Notes: generated by a model not told the origin, from the sequence alone. A stretch of 64,000 nt of DNA from Prosthecobacter sp. SYSU 5D2 (GCF_039655865.1 NZ_JBBYXL010000012.1:1-64000), one strand, 5' to 3'; counted from the first letter of the stretch, positions 16,934-26,655 are shown. A program made the numbers and translations.

Positions 16934-18184
16934 TTACCACGGCCACAACCACAGCAGCGCCCCGCCGCCCGCCAGGGCTAGCCCGAACGCCGCCGCCGTC
17001 CGCCACACCAGGGCCGCCGATCCCAGGATCGCCACCGTCGCCAGCTTGAACACAAAATTGGCCATCGCGGCGATGACGATGGCGTGCCAGGCCACCCGGG
17101 TGGCAATGCCTCCAGACCCCGCCATTTCCGCCGTGGAAAGCGTGATGGCATCCATGTCCGTGAGCCCGGAGATGATGCTGATCACATACATGCCCGCATC
17201 CCCAAAGCGCGCCTTCGCCTCCGCCACTCCCCAGAGCACCAGGGCAAAAATCAGGCCAAAGAAAAGGGCCGATTTAAACTCCGCCGGGTTCTTCTGCTCG
17301 GACATCTCCGCCTGGTGCTTGCGGCTGATCCCATAAAGCACCGCCGAGATGAGGATGCACCAGCCCAGCAGGATGCCCAAAGGCGGCGCCACCGCCATGA
17401 AGATGCCCGGGCCCACCACCGCCACCTCCACCAGCACCCGCACCAGGGAGATGCAGGAGGCCACCATGATGACCACCACGCCGAGCGGGGCCAGCGCCGC
17501 ATCCGAGGCACAGCGCCGCGCAAAGCTGACCGTCGTGGCCGTGCTGGACACCAGCCCCCCGATGACACCGCCCAGCAACGACCCGGCCCGCGAACCAAAA
17601 ATTTTATAAAGCACGTAGCCCCCAAGGCTGATGCCCACGATGAAGACCACCAGCAGCCAGATTTTAAACGGATTCCACACCTCATAGGGTCCGTAGGATT
17701 CATTGGGCAGCACCGGCAAGATGATGAGAGAGATCAAAACAAACTGCATGATCGCCTTGATGTCATGCTCCCCCATGGACCCCACCACACGATGCATCGG
17801 CTCCTTCAGATGCAGCAGAATCACCATCACTCCGCCCACCACCAGGGATGACTCGATGCTGCCCACGACAATCAACGCACCCACTACATAAAGCAGCACC
17901 GCCGCGAATTCCGTCGTCGTCCCGGCATTATTGTCGCCCTTTCGGATCTTCGTGTAATTGGCGAAGATGACGATCATCGTCACCGTCATCAGACCCGCTG
18001 CGATGATCCAGGGCGAAGTCGCCGCCCCCACCTGCGCGCACACCGTCCCAAACAGGGAGATGAAAGGAAACGTGCGGATGCCCGCGATGGACTTTTCCGA
18101 GCGCTCCCGCTCCAGCCCCAGCAGCAGCCCAAGTCCCAATGAAATGCACAGCTGTTTGAGGGCGAGAAGGTCTTCAGGTGTCAT
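16934..18184 (-). CDS. MgtC/SapB-family membrane protein with DUF4010
   Basis: The N-terminal ~130 residues show the MgtC/SapB signature LGLGLLLGLERERSEKSIAGIRTFP, with GLERE in a membrane segment and a following TFPFISLFGT. The remainder is the multi-helix DUF4010 domain, including GGVIGGLVSSTATTVSFARR and the C-terminal SGLTDMDAITLSTAEMA. At 416 residues the size and order match the known MgtC-DUF4010 fusions. The role is unclear; MgtC relatives are tied to magnesium limitation and to membrane ATPase regulation. It is divergent from lnt across a 167-base gap. Confidence 0.82.
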   Translation of the reverse strand: MTPEDLLALKQLCISLGLGLLLGLERERSEKSIAGIRTFPFISLFGTVCAQVGAATSPWIIAAGLMTVTMIVIFANYTKIRKGDNNAGTTTEFAAVLLYVVGALIVVGSIESSLVVGGVMVILLHLKEPMHRVVGSMGEHDIKAIMQFVLISLIILPVLPNESYGPYEVWNPFKIWLLVVFIVGISLGGYVLYKIFGSRAGSLLGGVIGGLVSSTATTVSFARRCASDAALAPLGVVVIMVASCISLVRVLVEVAVVGPGIFMAVAPPLGILLGWCILISAVLYGISRKHQAEMSEQKNPAEFKSALFFGLIFALVLWGVAEAKARFGDAGMYVISIISGLTDMDAITLSTAEMAGSGGIATRVAWHAIVIAAMANFVFKLATVAILGSAALVWRTAAAFGLALAGGGALLWLWPW

Positions 18185-18351
18185 TGCAAATCCTGGCGTG
18201 GTTGGTCTTCCTGAATTCGTATTATAGCCTTCTCACACGCCTGTCATTCTGCATCTTCAAAATCCCGCCCTCGCGGGTGAAGAAGCATTCGCGGGCAAGC
18301 CCGGTCAGGTGCACAGTCTCCCTGACCAACCTCCTTACTCGCCGCCTGCCC

Positions 18352-20031
18352 ATGCCCGCGCTGTCCCGCTTTTCCCGCTTCCTCCTCCCTCTGCTCAGCG
18401 GCGGCTTGCTCACCCTTGCCTTTCCAGGGATGAATCTGGAAATCGCCGCGTGGATCTGGCTGTTCCCGCTGTTGTTCCTGCTCTGGCCCATGGCGGAACG
18501 GGAGGGCAAAAAAGCCTCTTCCCCCTTTCTCTCCGGCTGGCTGGCAGGTCTCGCCTTTTGGATTCCCAACCTCGCCTGGCTGCGCCATTCCTCGCGGGTG
18601 GTTGGCGGTGCCAGGGATGATACGTGGATAGGCTGGGGACCGGAATTGCTCGGATTCGCCGCAGTCTTCGGCCTGGCGCTTTATTGCGCCCTCTACTTCG
18701 GCATCTGGTCCTGGATCGTCGCCCGCTTTGCCAAACCGGACTTCAAAAAACTGGCCAATGCTCCCTGGCAGATCAGCACCTGGCATTCCCTGCGCTGCGC
18801 CTTCATCGCCGCCGCCGCCTGGTCCGGCCTGGAGTGGGTCCGCAGCTACTTTCCCTTCTCCGGTTTTGGCTGGAACGGCCTCGGCGTGGCCCTTCATCAA
18901 AACGTGTTGCTCATCCAGATTGCCGATGTCGTGGGCGTCATGGGCCTGTCTTTCCTTCCCGTCTTCGTCGCCTGCACAGCCTGGAATACCGTCTCCCGCA
19001 TGATCATGGTCTATCGCGGACAGGGCCAGTGCCGCTCCCGTCTGGACTTCACCTTTGCCATGGTTCTGGTCCTCAGCATCGCCGGATACGGCGCGCTGAG
19101 ACTGGGTGAAAAGTGCAAAGAGGAAACCGTCACCGTCCGCACCGTCCTGGTGCAGCCGAATGTCGCCCAGGTGGATTCCTGGTCAGGCGAGCTCGGCCCG
19201 CAGATCTACAAACGCCTCCACGACTTCACCCGCCTTTATGCAGAAGCGCGCGATGGCGTCACCCAGACCGATCTGGTCATCTGGCCGGAGAGCGCCCTCC
19301 CCGTCCACCTCTACGGCCTGGCCGACCACCGGCCTTATTTTGACGAGCTTCTGGGACTGGGCGATTACAGCCTCCTCACCGGTACCGAGCTTCATGAACC
19401 CGGCCAGCGTGGCCACGTCTCCGCCGTCCTCTTCCGGGGCGGATACAACCAGCGCCAGGAGTATAACAAGATCCACCTCGTGGCCTTTGGCGAATACCTG
19501 CCCCTGCGCAACATCCCGCCCTTTTCCTTCCTCAAAGGCGTCCTTCCGGGCGACTTCGATCCCGGCACAAAAGCCGAACCCTTCCTCCTCGAAAAACCCC
19601 AGGTCCAGCTCATCCCTCTGATCTGTTTTGAAGACACCGTCGGCCGCATGGCGCGCCGCTTTGTCCGGCCCGCGCCACAAATGCTGGTCAACATCACCAA
19701 CGACGGCTGGTTCCTGCAGAGCGTCGAAACCGAAGTCCATCTGGCCAATGCCAAATTCCGCTCCATCGAGCTGCGCCGTCCCATGGTCCGCGCGGCCAAT
19801 ACCGGCATCACCTGTTTCATTGACACCTATGGCCAGGTGACTTCCCACCTCCATGATCCCGTCACCGGCAATACCTTCATCGAAGGCTGCCTGCCTGGAG
19901 AAGTGCAGGTTTCCAAGGCTGGAATCCTGACCTTTTATGCCCGATACGGCGATGTCTTTTGCATCGCTATGCTGGCATTAACCGGCGTCTTCATGGCGCT
20001 GCAATTTCGCCGCAAAAAGGCCGCAGTCTAA
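18352..20031 (+). CDS. lnt: Apolipoprotein N-acyltransferase
   Basis: Lnt transfers the third acyl chain onto the N-terminal cysteine of lipoproteins at the inner membrane. The N-terminal part has about seven hydrophobic helices. The nitrilase domain carries the catalytic triad: Glu313 in LVIWPESALPV, Lys373 in YNKIHLVAFGEY and Cys425 in LIPLICFEDTVG. The frame is open back to 18178, but residues before MPALSRFSRF look non-coding and cover the divergent promoter region, so the ATG at 18352 is preferred (559 residues, near the E. coli length). The 3' end overlaps the convergent subtilase by four bases. Confidence 0.92.
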   Translation: MPALSRFSRFLLPLLSGGLLTLAFPGMNLEIAAWIWLFPLLFLLWPMAEREGKKASSPFLSGWLAGLAFWIPNLAWLRHSSRVVGGARDDTWIGWGPELLGFAAVFGLALYCALYFGIWSWIVARFAKPDFKKLANAPWQISTWHSLRCAFIAAAAWSGLEWVRSYFPFSGFGWNGLGVALHQNVLLIQIADVVGVMGLSFLPVFVACTAWNTVSRMIMVYRGQGQCRSRLDFTFAMVLVLSIAGYGALRLGEKCKEETVTVRTVLVQPNVAQVDSWSGELGPQIYKRLHDFTRLYAEARDGVTQTDLVIWPESALPVHLYGLADHRPYFDELLGLGDYSLLTGTELHEPGQRGHVSAVLFRGGYNQRQEYNKIHLVAFGEYLPLRNIPPFSFLKGVLPGDFDPGTKAEPFLLEKPQVQLIPLICFEDTVGRMARRFVRPAPQMLVNITNDGWFLQSVETEVHLANAKFRSIELRRPMVRAANTGITCFIDTYGQVTSHLHDPVTGNTFIEGCLPGEVQVSKAGILTFYARYGDVFCIAMLALTGVFMALQFRRKKAAV

Positions 20032-21350
20032 CGCTTCGGCAACTGCACGATGCCCGCTCCCACCTGCGTCTTCGGCGCACCGGTCGGCTGGGCATTGCGG
20101 ATCAGGGTGTCACTGATGTTCTGCGCCGAATATCCCCAGCCCAGCATGGCCGAGACCACACCGCTGGTCAGCGCCGTGGCCTGCGAGGTGCCGCTGCTCA
20201 CCACCATCCGGTTGTCACTGTAAGCGGAGACAATGCCCACCCCGGGTGCGGAAAGCGTCAGCGTCTCGCCCGAGTTGGAAAAGAACGCCTGGTTGCCCGC
20301 GGCATCCACCGCCGCCACACTGATCACACCCTCATACCCGGCCGGATACGCCAGGTTTGCCTGCTGTTCATTGCCTGCTGCCGCCACGACGACCACACCA
20401 CGCTCCTGGGCATACTCCACCGCCAGCCGCAGGACGGACGAATCCCCGGTGGTGCCAAGACTGATGTTGATGACCCGCGCCCCTTCATCCACTGCCCGCA
20501 TGATGCCTTCCGCCACCAGCGCCGTATTGCTTTCCCCATTGGTATCCGCCACCCGGATATCCAGGATCTGCGAGGCCGGTGCCACGCCACCGTCTGCGGC
20601 ATCCTGCCCGGCGATCAGCGAGGCCATCGCCGTTCCGTGACCGTTCGGCGTTTCGCCATCATTCACGAGATCAATGTGCGTCACACGGGTCTTCTCAAAG
20701 ATCGGATGATCCGTCACGCCCGTATCCAAAACGGCCACCTTGCTGCCTGCTCCCCATTCACTGCGGTCACCCTTGGCACCGATGGCCTCCAGTCCGCTGG
20801 TCCCAAAAGGCATCGCCCCTCCCGCATTCGTGGCATCCACCTGACTGAGATCCGGCAGGCCCGGCACCCAGGCCAGGTAGTTGAGCCCGATGTTGTCCAG
20901 ATCTCCCGCATTGCGCCGGAGCTCACGCGCCATCGCCTCCGCATCATCATAGCCCACCCGCGCCGTGAGCAGGCGCTCGTCATCGTTTAAAAGTTTCAGC
21001 CCCAACCCGGCAGCACGGGCACGAAAGGCCTTCAGCGCCTCAGGTGACTTGAAAGTCAGCAAAAGCTCGTTGGGCTTCACCCCAGGGGCCGCATTCAGCC
21101 TGCGCAGCCGGTCCGCCAGCTCAATGATGGAACGCGCCAGCTCGTCGGCGGCAGAGTCCAGCGAGGCCGTCACCACATCCTGGGACGGTGGCCGGTTGGA
21201 TTTGAATCCCCAGTCCCAGGTGGCCGGGCTTTTGCGCTGCAGACCCGCCGTCGGCTCCGTCGTCTGCATCGCCAGCCAGGCCAGCGTGCCGAAGGAAAGC
21301 ACGCACAGCAGGACGCTGGAAATGAGGATGCCTTTGAGCCAGGAATTCAT
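20028..21350 (-). CDS. Subtilisin-like S8 serine protease, membrane-anchored or secreted
   Basis: A 440-residue subtilase. The catalytic triad is Asp209 (VAVLDTGV), His238 (NGHGTAMAS) and Ser389 (SSGTSQATA), with oxyanion Asn327 (AAGNE). Residues 8-28 form a hydrophobic segment that serves as signal peptide or membrane anchor, followed by a ~150-residue propeptide-like region. The gene lies 81 bases downstream of the permease-lipocalin fusion on the same strand, so it may be transcribed with that ABC system. Its target is unknown. Confidence 0.9.
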   Translation of the reverse strand: MNSWLKGILISSVLLCVLSFGTLAWLAMQTTEPTAGLQRKSPATWDWGFKSNRPPSQDVVTASLDSAADELARSIIELADRLRRLNAAPGVKPNELLLTFKSPEALKAFRARAAGLGLKLLNDDERLLTARVGYDDAEAMARELRRNAGDLDNIGLNYLAWVPGLPDLSQVDATNAGGAMPFGTSGLEAIGAKGDRSEWGAGSKVAVLDTGVTDHPIFEKTRVTHIDLVNDGETPNGHGTAMASLIAGQDAADGGVAPASQILDIRVADTNGESNTALVAEGIMRAVDEGARVINISLGTTGDSSVLRLAVEYAQERGVVVVAAAGNEQQANLAYPAGYEGVISVAAVDAAGNQAFFSNSGETLTLSAPGVGIVSAYSDNRMVVSSGTSQATALTSGVVSAMLGWGYSAQNISDTLIRNAQPTGAPKTQVGAGIVQLPKR

Positions 21351-21431
21351 GAGCTGTGGTTTAAGACCCCGTAATCAGCGCTTTGTTTCATCATAATTCC
21401 TTTATCCTACGTTCTCCAGCCCGTCCTTGCC

Positions 21432-24400
21432 TCAATCCTGGCCAAACCAGACGCTCATCGCCTTCCCCGAATACCCGGTCATTTCCAGATATCCCTGGCC
21501 CGTCACAGGCTTTCCGCCGATCTGGCCCGCATAATCCACCGCCCCCTCCCAGTAGCCGAGCCCCGGCGTGGAGGCGGCTTTGAATTCCTGGTCAGGCAGG
21601 ACAGCCCGGCTGCTCAGGGAAATCCCGTGCTCCGGCACCTCCATACGCCATTCAATGGGATACGCAGCCCCGCCCGGTGATTTCCAGGTCCTGCCTGGCG
21701 TCAGCTTAAAATCCCTGGCCGTCAGGGCCACCACGCTTCCGTCCGGTTTGATCCAGGTACCCGCGCTGGAATCCGTCGCCGCATCTCCGCGCAATTGAAA
21801 CAGCATCAGCTCGCTACCATCGCTGAGCTGCGCGCTGAACCAGTCCCAGCCCTGCGTGCCCTTTTCCAAAAAACTGGTGCCAAATTCATGATCCATCCAG
21901 CTTTCCCCCGTCACCTCAAAAGTCTCCTCCCCCACCCGCAGGCTGCCCGTTGTTGGCATGCGCGTCAGGGAATAATAATGGCTCGCATTGCCCACCGTCA
22001 CGCCCTTCTGGCTGATGCCATCCGCACCATGAATGACCGCAGGCTTGCCCGTATCCAGCGCCAGATCCAGGCTGAAGTCCCCATCTTTAGCTAATAGCGT
22101 GAACTTCCCATCCGGCAGGATCTTGCATTCCCAGTCTTCATTCCACACCCGCTGCTCCGTCGCCCCGGCCAGCCCCGGCCCCGCCCGGTTCAGCCGGTCC
22201 GCGTGGTGATATTTCCCACCCTCCACATCTGTCAGCGCGAAGTGCGCCATCCACACATCCCTCAGCGCCCAGGGCGATTTCACCTCCGGCTCCGCCACCG
22301 CCCCGATGCGAAAAAACGTCAGTTGATACCCCAAACGCCGCCCCTCCTTCGTCTTCAAATTGCCCGTGAAATACCACCACTCGATCTTGTGCTCCGGATG
22401 CTGCCCATGATCCCGTGGAAAGACATATTCATAACCCGGTTTAGCCGCTTTCCATTCCTGCGCCTCCAGCCCTGACGGCCACAAAGCCAGCATCAAAATC
22501 CCCGCCACAAACGTCCGCGACACACTGCGCCGAGCAGGCCACAGACCCGCCACCATCGTGCCCGCAATGGTCAGCACCGTCGAGCCTGCCAGGAACAGCC
22601 ACGGTGTGTAAAACTGGATGCTCCAGCCGAAGCTCTGCGGATTGATCACATGAATAAGCACAAGCGACAGCAGCATCCCCACCGCCAGCCCCAGCCCCTG
22701 GCTCACCGCCCCGATGAGCCCCGATTCAATAACAATCGTCCGCCGCACCTGCGCAGCCTCCGCCCCCGCAATGCGCAGCAGCCGGATCTCTTCCTTCCGC
22801 TCCAGCACCAGCGTCATCATCGTCGCCGCCACTCCCGCCATGGCTACCAGAATGGCGATGATCTCCAGGGCCCAGGTGATGGCAAAGGTGCTGTCAAAAA
22901 TACGCAGCACCTCCTGGCGCAGCCCGTCATTGGTGAAGATGGCCACAAATCCACGACCATCCAGCTGCTGCACCAGTTCCGTCTTCACCGCCTCTGCATT
23001 GAAGCCAGGTTTCAGATACATGGCCACATGCGTGGGCAGGCTCTCGCCGAACCAATTTTGAAACAAGGTTTTGTCCATGGTCAGGGTGCCGCTGTCGTTG
23101 GAGTAATCATAAAACTGCGCCGCAATGCGGAAGGCATGCTCCCCTTTTGGCGTGGGCAGCGTGATCAAATCCCCCTCCTTGACATTAAAGCGCAGCGCAA
23201 AACTTTCAGACACAAAGACTTCCCCTTTCTCCTTCGCCTGCTTCAGCATCTCCCTCGCATCCCCCCGCGTCTTCAGCGCCAGCCGGCCATGCACCATCTG
23301 CACATCAAAGTCCCCGGTGCCCATTTTGATGATGCGGTCACGAAACGGCATGTCCATGGAGCGGTACCCGTCAAAGGCCTCCACCGCCGGATGCTCCCTC
23401 AGCGTCTTCAAGGTGGACTCCGAAAACGTCGGCGGACTCTGGCTGCGCGGCGGCGTTCCCGGCCGCACATACAGGTCCGCCCCCAGCGTCTGGTCCACCC
23501 AGTACAGCACCGTCTGCCGAAAGCTCCCCACCATCACCGCGATGGCCACCGTCAGCGCCAGGCTCACCGCCAGCGCCGCCACGGAAACCGATAACCGGTG
23601 CGTGGACGCCCTGATCTGCGAAGCCGCCAGCCTGCCCTCAATGCCAAACACCCGGCCCAAGATCCCCCGCATCATCCGCGCCGTTCCTCGCAGTACCGAA
23701 GGCACCAGCAGCGACATGCCCGCCACCGCGCACAGGCAGGCAAAGTAAGCCCACAGCGGCAGCCCCGAAACCGGCGGCTGCCTCGCCGCGACATAACCGG
23801 CGATTAAACAAAGTGAGGCGGGCACTCCTGCCTGCCATCTGGATGACGGATTCGGGCAGGCAGGAGTGCCCGCCTCACTTCTCATCGCCTCCACCGGCGT
23901 CACCCGCGCCGCCTCCCGCGCAGGCAGCGCCGCCGCCAGCAAGGACAAAGGCAAAGCAATGCCCAAAGCCATGGCCCAGTGAACCCACGTCACATCCGGC
24001 ACCTGCGCCGCCGTGGCCACATACAGCGTATCCACCGTGGTGGAAGTCAGCGCAATGGCCGCCTCAGCCATCAGCTTCGCCAGCGGCACTCCGAGCACCG
24101 CCCCGATGATGCCAAGCAGCGTCGCCTCCCCCAAAAACAGCCGCAGCACCTGCCCGCGAGTCACGCCCAGAGTGCGCAACATGCCGATCTCACGCCGCCG
24201 CGTCATCACCGCCACGGAGACCGTGTTGTAAATCAAGAACAGCCCCACCACCAGGGCGATGCCAGACAGCATGGTCAGATTGAAGTGAAAGGCCGCAAGC
24301 ATCTTTTCCACCGCCGCCGTGCGCCGTTGCGGCCTCTGCACGGTCAGCCCGTCCGGCAGCCGTTGTCGCACTTCTCGTTCGGCAGCCTCCACCCCCAGCC

Positions 24401-25106
24401 CTTCATGCAGTCGCAGTTCCACCCGGTCCACCCGCCCTGGCTTGTCCAAAATCACCTGCGCATTGGCAATGTCCATGATCGCCAGCGACTGCGCCGCCAG
24501 GGCCGACTGCGCACCGCCTTTGCCCTGATCCCCGCCTTCCCCCAGAACCGCCGTGATGCTGCACACCTTCTCGCGATCCCCCACCTGGAGCCGGATCGTG
24601 CCCCCGGTTTTCAAGCCATGCCTTTCCGCAAACGTGCGCGTGATCAAAAGCGAATCCGGCTTGCCCAAAAGAGCCATCAGTTCCATCCCCGTCGCCGCAT
24701 TCCCGCCTGCCCCATCCGTGGCCACCGCATAGTCCCTCAGTGCCGGATCCCGCATCGCATCCACCCCGATGATCCGCAGCATCTCCCGCCCCTCCCCCGC
24801 CACTGCCATCACATCCGATTCGATCACCGGCGTCGCAATCCCATACTCCCGCAGCCACGCCATCCCCGGCAGCAACGTCTCATCCACCCCCAAAGGCGGC
24901 GCCATGATCTCCAGCGCCGCCTTTCCCGACACCGCATCCAACGCCGCCGAAAACCCCCGCAACGAGCCGCTGTTCGCCAGTTGGATCGCCAGCATCACCG
25001 CCACGCCGAGCATCACGCCCAGCGCCGTCAGCGCCGTGCGCACCGGCTCCGCCCGCATGGGCCGCAGGATGAAACGACGGAATAATGACGAATGTTTGAG
25101 AATCAC
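21432..25106 (-). CDS. FtsX-like ABC permease (two-unit) fused to AttH/CrtC lipocalin-like domain
   Basis: One 1224-residue polypeptide. Residues 20-870 contain a duplicated MacB/FtsX-type permease: RTALTALGVMLGVAVMLA at the start, then VAVMTRRREIGMLRTLGVTR, and a second unit ending with TLVLERKEEIRLLRIAGAEA and its own membrane helices. From about residue 884 comes a ~340-residue AttH/CrtC (carotenoid 1,2-hydratase-like) domain: KIEWWYFTGNLKTKEGRRLGY, WMDHEFGTSF, and GYLEMTGYSG at the end. In AttEFGH systems these are separate proteins: ATPase, two permeases and AttH. The ATPase gene is 39 bases upstream. The start is a GTG; an ATG 48 bases later is possible. The frame is interrupted, but not broken, by a palindromic element at residues ~409-432. 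Confidence 0.88.
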   Translation of the reverse strand: MILKHSSLFRRFILRPMRAEPVRTALTALGVMLGVAVMLAIQLANSGSLRGFSAALDAVSGKAALEIMAPPLGVDETLLPGMAWLREYGIATPVIESDVMAVAGEGREMLRIIGVDAMRDPALRDYAVATDGAGGNAATGMELMALLGKPDSLLITRTFAERHGLKTGGTIRLQVGDREKVCSITAVLGEGGDQGKGGAQSALAAQSLAIMDIANAQVILDKPGRVDRVELRLHEGLGVEAAEREVRQRLPDGLTVQRPQRRTAAVEKMLAAFHFNLTMLSGIALVVGLFLIYNTVSVAVMTRRREIGMLRTLGVTRGQVLRLFLGEATLLGIIGAVLGVPLAKLMAEAAIALTSTTVDTLYVATAAQVPDVTWVHWAMALGIALPLSLLAAALPAREAARVTPVEAMRSEAGTPACPNPSSRWQAGVPASLCLIAGYVAARQPPVSGLPLWAYFACLCAVAGMSLLVPSVLRGTARMMRGILGRVFGIEGRLAASQIRASTHRLSVSVAALAVSLALTVAIAVMVGSFRQTVLYWVDQTLGADLYVRPGTPPRSQSPPTFSESTLKTLREHPAVEAFDGYRSMDMPFRDRIIKMGTGDFDVQMVHGRLALKTRGDAREMLKQAKEKGEVFVSESFALRFNVKEGDLITLPTPKGEHAFRIAAQFYDYSNDSGTLTMDKTLFQNWFGESLPTHVAMYLKPGFNAEAVKTELVQQLDGRGFVAIFTNDGLRQEVLRIFDSTFAITWALEIIAILVAMAGVAATMMTLVLERKEEIRLLRIAGAEAAQVRRTIVIESGLIGAVSQGLGLAVGMLLSLVLIHVINPQSFGWSIQFYTPWLFLAGSTVLTIAGTMVAGLWPARRSVSRTFVAGILMLALWPSGLEAQEWKAAKPGYEYVFPRDHGQHPEHKIEWWYFTGNLKTKEGRRLGYQLTFFRIGAVAEPEVKSPWALRDVWMAHFALTDVEGGKYHHADRLNRAGPGLAGATEQRVWNEDWECKILPDGKFTLLAKDGDFSLDLALDTGKPAVIHGADGISQKGVTVGNASHYYSLTRMPTTGSLRVGEETFEVTGESWMDHEFGTSFLEKGTQGWDWFSAQLSDGSELMLFQLRGDAATDSSAGTWIKPDGSVVALTARDFKLTPGRTWKSPGGAAYPIEWRMEVPEHGISLSSRAVLPDQEFKAASTPGLGYWEGAVDYAGQIGGKPVTGQGYLEMTGYSGKAMSVWFGQD
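23811..23880. repeat. Perfect 26-bp inverted repeat inside the permease-lipocalin gene
   Basis: Arms at 23811-23836 and 23855-23880 are exact reverse complements over 26 bases, separated by an 18-base loop. The core reads GGCGGGCACTCCTGCCTGCC. The element is GC-rich, resembles a mobile palindromic (REP/RAYT-type) unit, and keeps the reading frame open. It encodes the Pro/Ser-rich stretch EAGTPACPNPSSRWQAGVPA, located between the first FtsX core and the next membrane helix, where extra residues are likely tolerated. No target-site duplication is obvious. Confidence 0.9.
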
Positions 25107-25145
25107 GGGCGGTAAAAAGGGATGTGTTTCTGCATTCTGATTTCG

Positions 25146-25829
25146 TCATTCGTCATTCTGCATCCTCCCATCCTTCATCCTCACCGTCTCCTTCGCCACC
25201 GCCGCCACCTGCGCATCATGCGTGGCCATCAAGATGGCAATGCCCAGGTCCCGGTTCAATTCCTGAAACAGCTCCAGCACCCGCTGACCATTCGCACTGT
25301 CCAGACTTCCCGTGGGTTCATCCGCGATGAGCAGCGCCGGCTCATGGATCACCGCCCGCGCCAGCGCCGCACGCTGCGCCTCACCGCCGGAGATCTGATT
25401 GGGAAAGTGATCCAGCCGGTGCTCAATGCCCACCCGCTTTGCCAGCGCACGCGCCTTGTCAAAAGCAGTCTTTTCAGCCACCCGCGCCAGCAGCAGCGGC
25501 ATGGCGATGTTTTCCAGCACGCTCAGCGTCGGCAGCAGATTGAAGAACTGGAACACAAACCCGATCCGCTCCCGGCGCAGCCGCGTCAGGTCCGTATCCG
25601 TCATGGACGTGACCTCCCTGCCATCCAGTTTCAGCGATCCCGAGTCCGCCTTGTCCATCGCCCCGCAGAGCTGCAGCAGCGTGGACTTACCACACCCTGA
25701 AGGCCCCATCACCGCCACAAAAGCCCCCGCCTCCAGCTCCAGCGATACACCCCGCAAAGCCGGCACGGCAGACTCCGCCAAAGCGTAACTGCGATGAAGA
25801 TCAGCGGCGGCGAGAATGAGGTTTGGCAT
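25146..25829 (-). CDS. ABC transporter ATP-binding protein (LolD/MacB/AttE-like)
   Basis: A 227-residue nucleotide-binding subunit. The Walker A motif is GPSGCGKST (residues 42-50), the signature is [14 protein letters not shown], and the Walker B is [12 protein letters not shown], which matches the MacB/LolD subfamily that pairs with FtsX-like permeases. The gene lies 39 bases upstream of the two-unit permease on the same strand, so they form one transporter. Export of a lipid, peptide or hydrophobic compound is likely for this subfamily; the substrate is not known. Confidence 0.93.
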   Translation of the reverse strand: MPNLILAAADLHRSYALAESAVPALRGVSLELEAGAFVAVMGPSGCGKSTLLQLCGAMDKADSGSLKLDGREVTSMTDTDLTRLRRERIGFVFQFFNLLPTLSVLENIAMPLLLARVAEKTAFDKARALAKRVGIEHRLDHFPNQISGGEAQRAALARAVIHEPALLIADEPTGSLDSANGQRVLELFQELNRDLGIAILMATHDAQVAAVAKETVRMKDGRMQNDE

Positions 25830-25930
25830 GGGCAGTAGAATAACGTGTGAGATGAAGCTCCAGTTGCGCAGCAGTCAGACTCATAGCAATGGCATTCTGG
25901 CCCTCATTCATTCCCCCCTGCCTGCGCTTC

Positions 25931-26629
25931 ATGCAATCTCCGCTTCCCCAATCATCCGGCATTTTCAGCATGATTGGAGCCGCCTTCCGGCAAAATCGCA
26001 CCGCCTGCCTCCTGCTGAACGTGCTCGTGATCACCCTGGTCACTTCCTATTATCAGGTCCCTGCCGTGGCCGGAATCTGGGAGGCCATTGGCAACTTCAA
26101 GCTGCGCTGGTCCTTCGCCTTCTCCCTGACCTCCACCATCTTCGCCGCCGCCGTGCTCCCCTTCGGTGTCCAGGCCCTCATGGGCACGTTGCCCGAGCAC
26201 GGCCGGTGGAAGCGCCTGCTGCTCAGCATGCTCTTTTGGGGCTATCGCGGCATGGAAATTGACCTGTTTTACCGCTTCCAGGGTTTCCTCTTTGGCCATG
26301 GCAACGACGTTCTCACCCTGCTCAAAAAAGTCGCCCTCGACCAGTTCGTGTTCAGCCCCCTCTGGTTTGTCCCCACCTACCTCATCGCCCTTCGCTGGAT
26401 CGAATTGGGAGCGAACTGGAAATGCACCCGCGCCTCCCTGGACCGCGACTTCTGGCTGCGCACCTGCCCCGCCGTCATGGTCACCAACTGGCTCGTCTGG
26501 ATCCCCGCCCTCGCCCTCATCTACAGCCTCCCCGCCGCCCTTCAGTTCCCCCTCTTCTCCCTCGTAATGTGCTTCTTCGTCCTCATCGTCACCCTCCTCG
26601 CCAGCCGAAAAAAGGCCGCTGGAGATTGA
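25931..26629 (+). CDS. Four-helix membrane protein, possibly Mpv17/PMP22-like
   Basis: A membrane protein of about 232 residues with four to five hydrophobic segments. The pattern VALDQFVFSPLWFVPTYLIA followed by CPAVMVTNWLVWIPALALIY and a last hydrophobic helix ending in a basic tail resembles the Mpv17/PMP22 family (DQ...P, then W..WP..Q..NF..VP). The key W.FWP.NF residues are only partly conserved (NWLVWIP), so the assignment is tentative. Starts at 25889, 25931 and 25970 are all possible; 25931 gives a short hydrophilic N-terminus before the first helix. It is divergent from the ABC ATPase gene. Confidence 0.5.
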   Translation: MQSPLPQSSGIFSMIGAAFRQNRTACLLLNVLVITLVTSYYQVPAVAGIWEAIGNFKLRWSFAFSLTSTIFAAAVLPFGVQALMGTLPEHGRWKRLLLSMLFWGYRGMEIDLFYRFQGFLFGHGNDVLTLLKKVALDQFVFSPLWFVPTYLIALRWIELGANWKCTRASLDRDFWLRTCPAVMVTNWLVWIPALALIYSLPAALQFPLFSLVMCFFVLIVTLLASRKKAAGD

Positions 26630-26655
26630 CTCCACAACATGCCATAACATCAACA

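Noticed and set aside
25084..25157. 11-base inverted repeat AATGACGAATG / CATTCGTCATT around the ATPase-permease junction
   Set aside because: Short, widely spaced, and could arise by chance; no stem that would fold efficiently.
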